NCBI GenBank assembly: GCA_964392365.1
Contig: CAYMPH010000029.1
Span: forward strand, 1-15,593
DNA length: 15,593 nucleotides
Reading direction: 5' to 3'
Source: CAYMPH01 sp964392365
GTDB lineage: Bacteria; Spirochaetota; UBA4802; UBA5550
Shown piece by piece: positions 6,694 through 13,171 of the stretch. The position numbers and the translations under genes are program-made. Positions within the stretch are counted from its first letter, which is position 1; each line of letters opens with the position of its first letter. The notes beneath the pieces are model-generated. The model searched no databases, was not told where the DNA came from, and saw only the letters and a list, made by a program, of their open reading frames with translations.

Positions 6694-7923
6694 TTATTTT
6701 GTCTTTTTGTATGCATTAAAAATTGCATTAGCAAGAGCTTCTCTGTCTACAATACCAAGACCCGTGTCTGTAGTTGCAGCAGAGAATGAATTATTGGCAT
6801 TAGTTATTATAGCAACAGTTATTCTCTGATCTGCTTCATATTTCAATAATGTTTTATATCCCGGTGCGCTTCCGCCATGCCCGTATTTGTGCCCCACTGT
6901 GCCGTCTTCATAATAAAATTCATTATAGCCGACACCATAACCGTAGTTTCCGCTTACAGGTGCTGAATTTTTCAGAGTTTTTCTTGCATGAGTGCTAATT
7001 GCAGATCCGTCTTTATCATAAAGCTCAAATCCCCACATAGCAAGATCTTTAGCTGTTGATATTATTCCTCCTGCAGCCCATGTGCTTCTTCCAGCACCCA
7101 GGTAAAAATTCAAGGGGCTGTTTGAAACAGCAAGAGCAAAAATTAAATCCATAAATCCATATGGAGCTCCGAATAATGCGGTATCATCAAATGGATGTGC
7201 TATGTCTGATGGAATAATATCTTGAGGTGCAAGAAATGCATTAATATTAAGTTTTTTGAAAAATGTCGATGCTAAAAGGCTATTGAGTTTTGCATGCCCG
7301 TAGAGTTCAGCAATCATTCCTAAAAGCACATAGTTGGTATTTGAATATTCATAAGTACCGGTAGCACCATATGTTTTATTTACAATATTATTAAGAATAT
7401 CTGCCGGCTTCCATATATAAGCAGGATCAGGAGTGCACATCGCAAGCTGAGCAGGTACATTTGATGCATAGTCCGGCATTCCTGAAGTATGACTCAACAG
7501 CTGAGCAACAGTTGCATTTTTATTAATTTTTGAAAAATCAAGTGATGCATAATCTTCATGGTTTTTCAGTAATTCTTCAACAGTATCATCCAATGAATAG
7601 AGTCTGTGTTCAATCTGTGTAAGAATAAGAGCCGACATAAATGTTTTTGTTATGCTGTAAGCATAAGTCGGAGTAGATACTGTCATAGGCGCTGCAGTTC
7701 CATTTGCTGGGCTAATTCCCGAAGTACCCGCTGCATATGTCCAAGCAAGATATCCATCCTTATAAACTGCAACAGAAATACCGGACTTTTTAGTTGCTGC
7801 AGCAAATGAAGTATCAACTGCAGCTTTAAAAGCTGTTTTTGTTGCATCTGAAAATGATTTGCTGTCATTATAACAGGACGTAATCAGAAGTAAAAGCGAC
7901 AGGGATAATAAAAATTTTCTCAT
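6694..7923 (-). CDS. Lipoprotein serine beta-lactamase-like hydrolase (class C / PF00144 family)
   Basis: Serine hydrolase of 409 residues with a lipoprotein signal: hydrophobic stretch 5-13 and lipobox I14-T15-S16-C17, the relaxed form tolerated in spirochaetes. Catalytic motifs are S90-I-T-K93 (SxxK nucleophile and base), Y193-S194-N195 (YxN) and H349-G-G351 (the HTG/KTG-equivalent strand). The family block SHTSGMPDY is at 144-152. Members include class C beta-lactamases, D-aminopeptidases, low-molecular-weight penicillin-binding proteins and esterases, so the substrate (peptidoglycan peptide, beta-lactam or ester) is open. It should be anchored at the membrane facing the periplasm. It has a strong Shine-Dalgarno (AAGGAG) and its own terminator. 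The upstream gene on the same strand is a membrane AraC-type regulator, 195 bases away, with a dyad between them, suggesting a regulator-target pair. Family certain; antibiotic resistance not implied. Confidence 0.92.
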   Translation of the reverse strand: MRKFLLSLSLLLLITSCYNDSKSFSDATKTAFKAAVDTSFAAATKKSGISVAVYKDGYLAWTYAAGTSGISPANGTAAPMTVSTPTYAYSITKTFMSALILTQIEHRLYSLDDTVEELLKNHEDYASLDFSKINKNATVAQLLSHTSGMPDYASNVPAQLAMCTPDPAYIWKPADILNNIVNKTYGATGTYEYSNTNYVLLGMIAELYGHAKLNSLLASTFFKKLNINAFLAPQDIIPSDIAHPFDDTALFGAPYGFMDLIFALAVSNSPLNFYLGAGRSTWAAGGIISTAKDLAMWGFELYDKDGSAISTHARKTLKNSAPVSGNYGYGVGYNEFYYEDGTVGHKYGHGGSAPGYKTLLKYEADQRITVAIITNANNSFSAATTDTGLGIVDREALANAIFNAYKKTK

Positions 7924-7968
7924 GATATAATCTCCTTTTTTATTGTAAGCTCCGGAGTAATAATTTTA

Positions 7969-8033
7969 GCGCTGATAAATATTTAATCTATAAATTTCAA
8001 TAAAACATTAATAGATTTTAAAATCCAAAGCGC
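7969..8033 (-). promoter_or_regulatory. Symmetric dyad over a putative hydrolase promoter
   Basis: AATCTAT (7985-7991) pairs with ATAGATT (8011-8017), and GCGCT (7969-7973) pairs with AGCGC (8029-8033). Both pairs centre exactly on base 8001. On the minus strand a promoter-like TTGAAA (8000-7995), 17-base spacer and TATCAG (7977-7972) overlap the dyad, about 50 bases upstream of the hydrolase ATG. Outside it, TCCGGAG occurs at 7951-7957 and 8042-8048. It is probably an operator for a dimeric regulator; the AraC-type protein next door is the natural candidate. Confidence 0.4.
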
Positions 8034-8118
8034 AATATTCATCCGGAGATTTTTTATATCATGACTTTATATTTCCTGTCCCGCCAAAATTTGAAAATTA
8101 CTGTTTTTGTCCGGTTAT

Positions 8119-9891
8119 TTAGTGTTTTTTATTTCTAAATGAAGTCGGAGTTTCCCCCATTATTTTATAAAAAGCTCTGTTAAAAGTCCTGAGGCTTTCG
8201 AATCCAACCAGCATGCAGATATCAATCACTGATCGGTTATCAGAAATAAGCAGACGGGAAGCTTCTTCTATGCGCAGGTTATTTATATACTCTCCGATTT
8301 TCATCCCTGTATAAATTTTAAAGAGCCTGCTTATGTAATCAGGATCAAGGCCGATCATAGACGCAAGACCCTCGCGGGATATATGGTCATGGTAATTTTC
8401 CTTTAAATACTGAGAAATCGCATCAAGTTTTTTCTTTATTGATGCTGATATTTCTTCAGGTTTTTCCGGGAAAGGTTTACCATGCCTGCTCTCAAATTTT
8501 TTTTTCAGAATCTGATCTACATAATGAAGTTCATTTTCCAGAAAAAGCATTGGATTCATTTTTCCGGAATTGCTCTGGATTATTTTATGCAGCGGATCTA
8601 CAACTCCGAAAAAATACAGAACAGGAAGTAAAGTTATAATCAGCAGCATTGAAACAATCATTACAATAAATATAAGACGTCCGGTTCTATGCATATATCT
8701 CAGGTAATCAAGGTAGGGAATGCCGAATCCGTATATTTTATCATCTGTTCTGTGATTATACTGATGATAGTTTACGCCATCTATCTGAATAAAATATTTT
8801 CTGTCAGATTCAATTCTATTAAAATCCTCCAAACCACGCCCGGTCTTCATCTGCATGCCGCTGGGAGCATCATCCCATAAACCGGAATTTATTGTGCATG
8901 GCAACTTCCCATTCTTGTCATAAACAACCTGCCATGCCCCATCCTTTGCTGTTGTAATATAAGAAACAGGAACATAGCCGGCATTCCGGACAGATCTATC
9001 ATCTATTTTCAGTTCCGAAATTACAGCATTATTCATCTCATCATATGAAATAGAACGGAAATACATCATCATATATCCCGATGCTGTGACCAATAGCAGA
9101 ATAATAACAAGCGGAATGCCTGTAAGTTTATATATGAAAGGAATATTATCATACGCCGAATGAAGATAAACACGGGTATATAAAGAATAAATCACAAGAG
9201 CCACTATTGCTGTAGAGAAGGATATAAAAAATACGCTCACAGGAACTTTATTCATTCCGCCATAGACTATGAAAGAGTGTATGATATCGAGTAAAATCAA
9301 ACCTGCAAATATCCGGGCTGTTTTACCCTCTCTCGTTTCCGGTTTTATAATTTTTTTAAGAATGTTTCCGGCAGTTCCATTTTTCTTCTCATAATCGATT
9401 GTTCGCCGGATAAAAACCGTAACAGCCCAGAGATAAAAAACAGCTACAAGCAGAGGAATGGCACTGGAGTGATAAAATGCTCCATATGTATGGCCAAAAA
9501 GTTTAACCGGAGAATACCAGCTGTTTATCCAATATTCTGAAATTGCAGCTATTGAAAGGATTGAACCTGAGATCAGAACTATTTTTCTCTCTGTTTCCCG
9601 CCAGCTCGTTGGATAGTAATAAGCAAATCTTACCATGAATATTACTGCAAAGGGCGTAAATGACTCAAGATACCATATCACCTGCGCATCCTGTGAATAT
9701 ATTGAAAACCCGAAAAAATTTAAAATATTGTAAATTGATGCGCCTAAAAAATACAGAGCCAGACTCGTTTTATCCGGAGCGAAGTTTCTGCTTTTCATTA
9801 ATCTAAGTGCAATTGCACAGCTAATTATCAGAGAAAGAAGAGCCGGGCTGATAAAGCCTATAGAATATTGTGTAATAAATAAATTCTGCAT
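8119..9891 (-). CDS. Membrane-bound AraC-family regulator with multi-TM sensor
   Basis: Fusion of 590 residues that places an AraC DNA-binding domain on a polytopic sensor. Seven hydrophobic segments lie within about 10-240 (near 12-31, 43-63, 72-92, 103-120, 143-162, 193-213, 218-239). An eighth (about 255-277) leads into an extracytoplasmic loop of about 125 residues (278-402), and a ninth (about 404-429) returns the chain to the cytoplasm. A linker (430-485) joins the AraC domain (about 486-588), whose two helix-turn-helix units end with the signature CMLVGFESLRTFNRAFYKIMG and TPTSFR. It should sense an outside or membrane signal and regulate nearby promoters while tethered. The target is probably the hydrolase downstream, possibly itself. 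There is no Shine-Dalgarno, and the best promoter places the start point on the ATG. The loop (residues 278-402) was not assigned to a family. Confidence 0.88.
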   Translation of the reverse strand: MQNLFITQYSIGFISPALLSLIISCAIALRLMKSRNFAPDKTSLALYFLGASIYNILNFFGFSIYSQDAQVIWYLESFTPFAVIFMVRFAYYYPTSWRETERKIVLISGSILSIAAISEYWINSWYSPVKLFGHTYGAFYHSSAIPLLVAVFYLWAVTVFIRRTIDYEKKNGTAGNILKKIIKPETREGKTARIFAGLILLDIIHSFIVYGGMNKVPVSVFFISFSTAIVALVIYSLYTRVYLHSAYDNIPFIYKLTGIPLVIILLLVTASGYMMMYFRSISYDEMNNAVISELKIDDRSVRNAGYVPVSYITTAKDGAWQVVYDKNGKLPCTINSGLWDDAPSGMQMKTGRGLEDFNRIESDRKYFIQIDGVNYHQYNHRTDDKIYGFGIPYLDYLRYMHRTGRLIFIVMIVSMLLIITLLPVLYFFGVVDPLHKIIQSNSGKMNPMLFLENELHYVDQILKKKFESRHGKPFPEKPEEISASIKKKLDAISQYLKENYHDHISREGLASMIGLDPDYISRLFKIYTGMKIGEYINNLRIEEASRLLISDNRSVIDICMLVGFESLRTFNRAFYKIMGETPTSFRNKKH

Positions 9892-9896
9892 TCTTT

Positions 9897-9925
9897 TTTA
9901 TAATCAATCTGCTCTAAAATTGCAA
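9897..9925 (-). promoter_or_regulatory. Promoter of the AraC-type gene, apparently leaderless
   Basis: On the minus strand TTGCAA (9925-9920), a 17-base spacer and TATAAA (9902-9897) are followed after five bases by the ATG at 9891. Transcription would begin at or next to the start codon, and no Shine-Dalgarno is present. The -10 is strong, the -35 moderate. Confidence 0.5.
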
Positions 9926-9950
9926 GAAATAAAAATAATGACTTGCTGAT

Positions 9951-9990
9951 AAAAAAAATGCAGGAGCAACCGGCCGGTTGCCTCTGCATT
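9951..9990 (-). terminator. Strong palindromic terminator of the DUF4139 gene
   Basis: Each arm is 17 bases: AATGCAG, two mismatched bases, then GCAACCGG, meeting its complement at 9973/9974 with no spacer (CCGGCCGG centre). On the minus strand the 3' arm runs into eight T residues (9958-9951). It lies 34 bases after the DUF4139 stop and isolates that gene from the AraC-type gene. Confidence 0.85.
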
Positions 9991-10024
9991 CTATCCATGG
10001 TAACATATAATGCAGCGGAATTAT

Positions 10025-11800
10025 TTATTTCTTCCGAAGCATCTGTTCAATGTTATACATTTTATTCTGCTTCTGCATTTGATTTGGCGCTTCATTCTGC
10101 TGCATCAGGTCTTCATTCATAATTCCGCGTGCACGCCCTTTGTTCTGTGCATCCTGTTCAAAACGGTTTAGAACTTCCTGAGGAATTGTAATGGCATATG
10201 AAAAATCGATTTTCTGTTTTTCTCCGGGTTTCAGTTCTATTTTCCAGGTTAGAATTCCATTCGGATCCGGCAGAACATTTTCACGGCTTGATTTAAGAAA
10301 TTTCACAACAATATTATTCGGATCAGCTGTGACAGGAATCTGATCCTGCACAATAATCTGGCGGATTTTACCAGAATAGTTTGCAATTTCGATCTGCCAC
10401 TGATTTTCAATTTCAACTTTTTCAGGCCCCAGGCCCCATGTCTTTTTAGGTTCGCTTTTTATAATTGTCCGCTTTGCCTGGAAGCGCTGATCAGAGCCAA
10501 GATAAATATCAAACTCTTCACCAACAGCAGCATGCTGGCTGAAATTTGAAACCCCGACAAAATTTCCGTTGAGAAATACATTAACAGTTCCCCAGAGCAG
10601 AGGCATTGCGCTTGAATTGCGCAAACGCGCCCTCAGATATACATGGCTGGAAAGAGATGGTATTGCAATATGAAACAGTGTTCCTTTTAATTCGGTTGTG
10701 CTCAGTGTAACCCGGTGATCGGAATTATCGCTCGCTATTGTTTCACGACCGGGCAGAGTAACTGTCATGGATGTTGATGCATTAACATCACTCATCTCCG
10801 GTTCTCCGGAGATTTCTTCTTTATCTGATGCCAGGTCATCGGACCTTCCATCATAATTTTTATTCATGCCCAGACTTTTAGATGATGTACCTCCCGGAGG
10901 CATAAGATGCTGGGAGCTGATCCTCCAGGGCTGTAAAATTCCTGGTGTTGTTCCTGCTGAAGGGCGCGCAGTTGATAGCGTTATTTTCGCATCAGTCCAG
11001 GCCTCACCTGAGGATTGCCTGATATTTGCATGTGATACCAGCATGAATGAACCGCCTTCTGCTGATCCGCGAAGATCGTACAATCCGGTCCACGCAACAC
11101 CGGTCACAGTATATTCAAAATTAATCTTTCCATGTGAACCGGCTTTTCCGGCATACGAAACCTCAACTTCAGCCTGTGCATTCCTTTTACCTGATAATAA
11201 CTGCAGATAACGATTATAGGCATTTATTCGTTCTTTACGGAGTTTTTCCTGCTGAAAATCTATCTTGCGGATTTTTTCGTAGTAAGCTATGCGCTGTACT
11301 TCGAGAAACTGGATCGCGTCAAGCCATCCGGCAGTTTTTACTGTCCCCTGGCGGATCTCCTGATCACTTTTTGATGTTGTTATTTTAGCTATAGAGCCGA
11401 GCAGACTAAGCTGTTCACGGTACACATTCAATGAATCATCATTTGAACGGATCTCGCGGTCAAGCCTGTCAACATCAAGCTTGAGTGGATGATTAGTAAA
11501 GGCATCGTCTGATAAAGGCGGAATCGGGCGGACAGCCACACCTGTTATAGTAACGCCTTCAGCTGAAGCCCGCACAGAATCCCTTAATAAAGCAGCAGGA
11601 AGATTATAAAATCTGATCTTTCCGCTTTCGCCTGTCAGATCAACCTGCTGAATGCGGAGTACAACTGCCCGGTCAGAAAAAATAGTAACTGAATCTATTT
11701 TACCTGTCACTTTATTTACAGCCTCTTCTATACCGAATATTACACTCCCGGTAATTAGAGAAAAGAAAAGGGATGCACAAAGAACTAATAACTTTTTCAT
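10025..11800 (-). CDS. Secreted DUF4140/DUF4139 domain protein (mucoidy inhibitor MuiA type)
   Basis: Exported protein of 591 residues. The signal peptide is about 1-23 (charged MKK, hydrophobic core, ITGSVIFG). Residues about 33-135 match the N-terminal DUF4140 domain (TGKIDSVTIFSDRAVVLRI). A helical, coiled-coil-like stretch (about 108-205) follows, then DUF4139 from about 211 (EVEVSYAGKAG, with TVTGVAWTGLYDLR) to about 542. A low-complexity linker rich in S, G and D interrupts it near 296-345. The tail 560-591 is rich in Gln, Asn and Met. The family is widespread and named after a Shigella gene that suppressed mucoidy when multicopy; biochemical function is unknown. A good Shine-Dalgarno (AAGGAG) fixes the start. 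It is monocistronic: terminator downstream, divergent from the small secreted protein gene upstream. No clear promoter was found in the AT-rich upstream DNA. Confidence 0.88.
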   Translation of the reverse strand: MKKLLVLCASLFFSLITGSVIFGIEEAVNKVTGKIDSVTIFSDRAVVLRIQQVDLTGESGKIRFYNLPAALLRDSVRASAEGVTITGVAVRPIPPLSDDAFTNHPLKLDVDRLDREIRSNDDSLNVYREQLSLLGSIAKITTSKSDQEIRQGTVKTAGWLDAIQFLEVQRIAYYEKIRKIDFQQEKLRKERINAYNRYLQLLSGKRNAQAEVEVSYAGKAGSHGKINFEYTVTGVAWTGLYDLRGSAEGGSFMLVSHANIRQSSGEAWTDAKITLSTARPSAGTTPGILQPWRISSQHLMPPGGTSSKSLGMNKNYDGRSDDLASDKEEISGEPEMSDVNASTSMTVTLPGRETIASDNSDHRVTLSTTELKGTLFHIAIPSLSSHVYLRARLRNSSAMPLLWGTVNVFLNGNFVGVSNFSQHAAVGEEFDIYLGSDQRFQAKRTIIKSEPKKTWGLGPEKVEIENQWQIEIANYSGKIRQIIVQDQIPVTADPNNIVVKFLKSSRENVLPDPNGILTWKIELKPGEKQKIDFSYAITIPQEVLNRFEQDAQNKGRARGIMNEDLMQQNEAPNQMQKQNKMYNIEQMLRKK

Positions 11801-12049
11801 TATTATCTCCTTAATTAAATGATACAGCTCAAAAAAAATACTGAATTAATATTAAACCTATGATGCTGCTTAATTGACTTAGTAAAATTATGATGCTTTA
11901 TAGTATAAAAAAGTTCCATAAAAAAACTGTCTTAATATTTATTTTTTAAACTCTTGTTTATGAAAAGTCCACTAAAAAAAATATTCTGATCTCTTCATTA
12001 CAAGAGAAACATATAGATTTTATTTACAAACTTAAAGCAGCAATAATTA
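11801..12049. other. AT-rich divergent intergenic region
   Basis: No coding sequence supported. It should hold the DUF4139 promoter (minus strand), but no pair of hexamers with good spacing stood out; TATACT on the minus strand near 11902 lacks a matching -35. A nine-base direct repeat TATGATGCT occurs at 11859-11867 and 11889-11897, exactly 30 bases apart. A seven-base inverted repeat, CTCTTGT (11951-11957) and ACAAGAG (12000-12006), has a 42-base loop. Both repeats may be chance. Confidence 0.4.
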
Positions 12050-12077
12050 TTGACAAACCGTCCAGCTGCTTTATATG
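12050..12077 (+). promoter_or_regulatory. Promoter of the small secreted protein gene
   Basis: Consensus TTGACA (12050-12055), a 16-base spacer and TATATG (12072-12077) predict a start near 12084. That gives a leader of about 125 bases containing the hairpin at 12141-12171. The -35 is perfect and the -10 moderate. Confidence 0.55.
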
Positions 12078-12140
12078 AAGATGTAATTTTTGCACCAGCC
12101 GGAATGTTCTTCCTTATCAGACATTTATATATCCGGTAAT

Positions 12141-12171
12141 AAAATTTATCTGCCGGCAGAAGATAAATTTT
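12141..12171 (+). promoter_or_regulatory. Perfect 11-base leader hairpin upstream of the secreted protein gene
   Basis: AAAATTTATCT (12141-12151) and AGATAAATTTT (12161-12171) are perfect inverted repeats around a nine-base GC-rich loop (GCCGGCAGA). The stem ends 23 bases before the Shine-Dalgarno. CTGCCGGCAG (12150-12159) is also a palindrome in its own right, so the DNA could bind a dimeric protein. RNA stabiliser, attenuator and operator are all possible. Confidence 0.5.
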
Positions 12172-12209
12172 CAATTCTAAAAAATAAAATCAAAAAGGAG
12201 ATTAAGATA

Positions 12210-12854
12210 ATGAAAGCTTTTAAAATATTTACCGCATTATTGATTCTTGTTGTAAGCATACAGTTCCATGCAACCAGCAAGGAAATAAAAAAAGAATTAC
12301 CGAAGAAGGGGCCTGTTTATGATTTTGAACTTAAATCAAAAGATACACTTGATAAGGATATAATTAAAATTCTGCCGAAAGGCAGCATTCTTGCGCATAA
12401 GGTAACAGAGGGGGTTTTTGGTCCTGCTGACAAATCCAAAGGTCCGATTCTGATTGTTCCTTATATGACAGGAGCTAAAGGTCAGATTCAGCTGATGCTT
12501 CTTATACCGGCTGAAAAAGAAAAATACAGAAAGATGAATGTTGGAACGATATCCTTTAAGACAAAGAAAACTGTGGAGATACAGTCTGTTTTCTTCGATC
12601 AGGCTGACAAGGATAAGGAACGAGAACTCTTTATTCTTTGCGCATTAACCCATGGTAAAGATTCTGTAGAATATGAAACAGCTGTATTCAGCTGGGAGAA
12701 AACAAGATTTGTCAGGGTATCAGCTCTTGAACCGAAACTGAAAGGACAATATCCGGCTATAAATGTCAGAAATGTTCTTCGCGATATTGAAGCTCAAGAA
12801 GCAAGTAAAACGAGGAAAGCAGCAAAGGATACCAGGAATAAATTGAAAAAGTAA
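12210..12854 (+). CDS. Small secreted lysine-rich protein of unknown family
   Basis: Protein of 214 residues from the preferred start at 12210, which has AAGGAG nine bases upstream and opens directly on a signal peptide (MKAF, hydrophobic core about 5-18, likely cleavage near 22-24). An in-frame ATG at 12090 would add 40 residues ahead of the signal peptide and has no ribosome site, so it is rejected. The mature part is very lysine-rich, with alternating strand-like segments (ILAHKVTEGVFG, GPILIVPYMTG, IQLMLLIPA, ELFILCALT). A helical charged tail (about 186-214) is rich in K, R, A and E. One cysteine is seen after the signal. I do not recognise a domain. It is flanked by its own promoter and a strong terminator, so it is probably monocistronic. 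Periplasmic location is inferred from the signal peptide. Confidence 0.8.
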   Translation: MKAFKIFTALLILVVSIQFHATSKEIKKELPKKGPVYDFELKSKDTLDKDIIKILPKGSILAHKVTEGVFGPADKSKGPILIVPYMTGAKGQIQLMLLIPAEKEKYRKMNVGTISFKTKKTVEIQSVFFDQADKDKERELFILCALTHGKDSVEYETAVFSWEKTRFVRVSALEPKLKGQYPAINVRNVLRDIEAQEASKTRKAAKDTRNKLKK

Positions 12855-12896
12855 ACTTGTAATAAAATAAAAGCACCAGTTTCTACATTGAATAAT

Positions 12897-12936
12897 AAAA
12901 AATCCCGGCAGCAGCAAATGTCTCCGGGATTTTTTT
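12897..12936 (+). terminator. Rho-independent terminator after the secreted protein gene
   Basis: AAAAAATCCCGG (12897-12908) pairs perfectly with CCGGGATTTTTT (12924-12935) around a 15-base loop, giving a GC-capped stem with a run of seven T. It is 42 bases after the stop codon. The A-rich 5' arm means it could also work on the opposite strand. Confidence 0.88.
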
Positions 12937-13032
12937 AAGCTTGCCGGATTATTATTTATAAAGCTTCGGAATAAACATTGTGCCGTAATTTATTAGGAAA
13001 AAATCAATATTAAATTAAAACCCTCATTAAAA

Positions 13033-13128
13033 ATCATGTCTTCATGATAATAGAAAATGATAATTAAATTTTGAATACTAAAGTAGAAATAAAAGATTTG
13101 ACTTAAGCATCAAAATATTTACTATATA
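13033..13128 (+). promoter_or_regulatory. Upstream region of the cyclase: dyad and tentative promoter
   Basis: The gap 12937-13171 is very AT-rich and has no gene. It contains a dyad, ATCATG (13033-13038) and CATGAT (13043-13048) around TCTT, which could be an operator. A weak promoter follows: TTGACT (13098-13103) and TATATA (13123-13128), with a long 19-base spacer. AAGGAA (13160-13165) is the ribosome site for the cyclase. Confidence 0.3.
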
Positions 13129-13171
13129 TTTTCTAAAAGAATTGAATTTATTATAAATCAAGGAATGTTAT

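Noticed and set aside
11859..11897. Direct repeat TATGATGCT spaced by 30 bases as a regulator site
   Set aside because: Only two nine-base copies in AT-rich DNA and not placed on a recognisable promoter; kept as a note only.
12090..12209. Forty-residue N-terminal extension of the small secreted protein
   Set aside because: It would bury the signal peptide, lacks a ribosome site and overlaps the leader hairpin.
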